NCBI GenBank assembly: GCA_013203755.1
Contig: JABMPI010000155.1
Span: forward strand, 1 to 6,796
DNA: 6,796 bases
From: Bacteroidota bacterium
GTDB taxonomy: Bacteria; Bacteroidota; Bacteroidia; Bacteroidales; Prolixibacteraceae
Reading direction: 5' to 3'
This document shows, one piece after another, positions 6,084 through 6,796 of this stretch. The translations under genes were made by a program, and so were the position numbers. Numbering within the stretch: the first letter of the stretch is position 1; every line of letters begins with the position of its first letter. Under the pieces are notes generated by a model. That model saw only the letters and a list, made by a program, of their open reading frames with translations. It did no database searches and was not told the DNA's origin.

Positions 6084-6796
6084 TTAACCAGGCAATTGAA
6101 TTATAAATTCAGTTCCTTCATTTTCTTTGGTTTTTACTTTAATTTCCCCTCCATGTGCTTTTACAATGTCATAACTCAAACTCAATCCCAGCCCGGTTCC
6201 TTCTCCGGTTGGTTTTGTTGTAAAAAATGGTTGAAAAATTTTATCCAAAACATGTTGGGATATACCGTTGCCATTATCTTTCACACGTATTTCAACCACC
6301 TGCATCGCTCCGTCATCTGATGGAGGGATGACCACCTTGGTAGAAACCCATACAGTAGGCTTATAATCTTCAATTCCTAACTTGTTCTTTTCATCAACTA
6401 CATAAAAAGCATTGGTGATTAAATTCAGAATTACCCGTCCTATGTCCTGAGCTATTAGATTAATTTTGCCTATGGATGCATCAAAATCAGTGTTTAGCGT
6501 AGCGTTAAAGGATTTATCCTTAGCCCGTAACCCATGATAAGCTAACCGCAAATATTCATCAGCTATGGTGTTGATATCTACTGGTTCTTTTATCGCACGG
6601 CTGCTCCGGCTGTGTTGCAACATCCCTTTAACAATTGTGTCTGCACGTTTACCATGATGATTGATTTTAAGTTCATTGTCTTTGATGTCATTGGCGATGG
6701 CTTTCACTTCAACCATATTCCCTTTATCAATTTCTTCGTTTAATTCATCAATTAACTCTGAATTTACTTCCGAAAAATTATTTACAAAATTTAAGG
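6084..6796 (-). CDS. Sensor histidine kinase, C-terminal part (5' end outside window)
   Basis: C-terminal 236 residues of a histidine kinase; the reading frame is open to the right edge and enters the window at LNFVNNFSEV, directly after the H-box, so the phosphoacceptor histidine should lie just outside. The first in-frame ATG (6716) is internal to the dimerisation domain and is not the true start. Visible parts are the second HisKA helix (HHGKRADTIVKGMLQHSR), the conserved EYLRLAYHGLRAKDKSFNA segment, the N-box (NLITNAFYVV), G1 box (DNGNGIS), F-box (FQPFF) and G2 box (GEGTGLGLSLS), all intact. It aligns with the soluble kinase at roughly 70% identity by eye, with one difference in length: eight extra residues (within VVIPPSDDGAMQVVEI) before the G1 box. 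Whether its N-terminus holds a sensor domain or only a coiled coil cannot be seen. Ten bases separate its stop from the first FIST gene, suggesting one operon. Confidence 0.94.
   Translation of the reverse strand, partial: LNFVNNFSEVNSELIDELNEEIDKGNMVEVKAIANDIKDNELKINHHGKRADTIVKGMLQHSRSSRAIKEPVDINTIADEYLRLAYHGLRAKDKSFNATLNTDFDASIGKINLIAQDIGRVILNLITNAFYVVDEKNKLGIEDYKPTVWVSTKVVIPPSDDGAMQVVEIRVKDNGNGISQHVLDKIFQPFFTTKPTGEGTGLGLSLSYDIVKAHGGEIKVKTKENEGTEFIIQLPG

Larger units (their letters stand above)
1..6796 (-). other. Candidate single operon: kinase - FIST - FIST - kinase - propeller kinase
   Basis: All five genes run on the minus strand with gaps of 10 (6074-6083), 10 (4924-4933), 18 (3766-3783) and 1 (2730) bases. 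These gaps are too short for a promoter or a hairpin terminator, and none is visible in them. Leaders are A/T-rich without GGAGG-like sites, as is usual in Bacteroidota. The promoter must lie beyond the right edge unless an internal one is hidden in a coding region. Co-transcription is inferred from spacing. Confidence 0.75.

Noticed and set aside
5814..6320. Plus-strand open frame of 168 codons across the junction of the upstream kinase and first FIST gene
   Set aside because: It lies antisense to two well-supported coding regions, has no recognisable domain, and its composition is what the complement of those genes would give.

Overview
The window comes from a bacterium that is most likely a member of the Bacteroidota. 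The evidence is a periplasmic two-component regulator propeller plus Y_Y_Y sensor fused to a histidine kinase (a hallmark of that phylum), A/T-rich sequence (G+C roughly 40% by eye), and A-rich leaders without clear Shine-Dalgarno sites ahead of the start codons. No species can be named from this sequence.

All recognisable genes are on the minus strand and fill the window almost completely, with gaps of only 10, 10, 18 and 1 bases. In transcription order (right to left) they are: (1) the C-terminal part of a sensor histidine kinase (6796-6084, 5' end outside the window); (2) a 379-residue FIST-domain protein (6073-4934); (3) a second 379-residue FIST-domain protein (4923-3784); (4) a complete 344-residue soluble histidine kinase with a coiled-coil N-terminus (3765-2731); (5) a large membrane sensor kinase with signal peptide, about 14 propeller blades, a Y_Y_Y domain, one transmembrane helix and a HisKA dimerisation helix (2729-1, running off the left edge after 909 open codons). 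No internal promoter, terminator, RNA gene, mobile element or CRISPR array was seen, and no stretch over 300 bases lacks a gene.

The cluster reads as a sensory operon made of duplicated parts. The two FIST proteins align without a gap over all 379 residues (174 identities by hand count, about 46%). The three kinases share nearly the same catalytic core. FIST domains are known as putative small-ligand sensory domains, and the soluble kinase has no sensor domain of its own. The most economical model is therefore that the FIST proteins supply cytoplasmic input to the soluble kinase(s), while the propeller kinase senses a periplasmic signal, with possible cross-talk through the shared dimerisation helices. 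No response regulator lies inside the window, so the output is unknown. The coupling between FIST proteins and kinases is inferred from gene order, not shown by the sequence.
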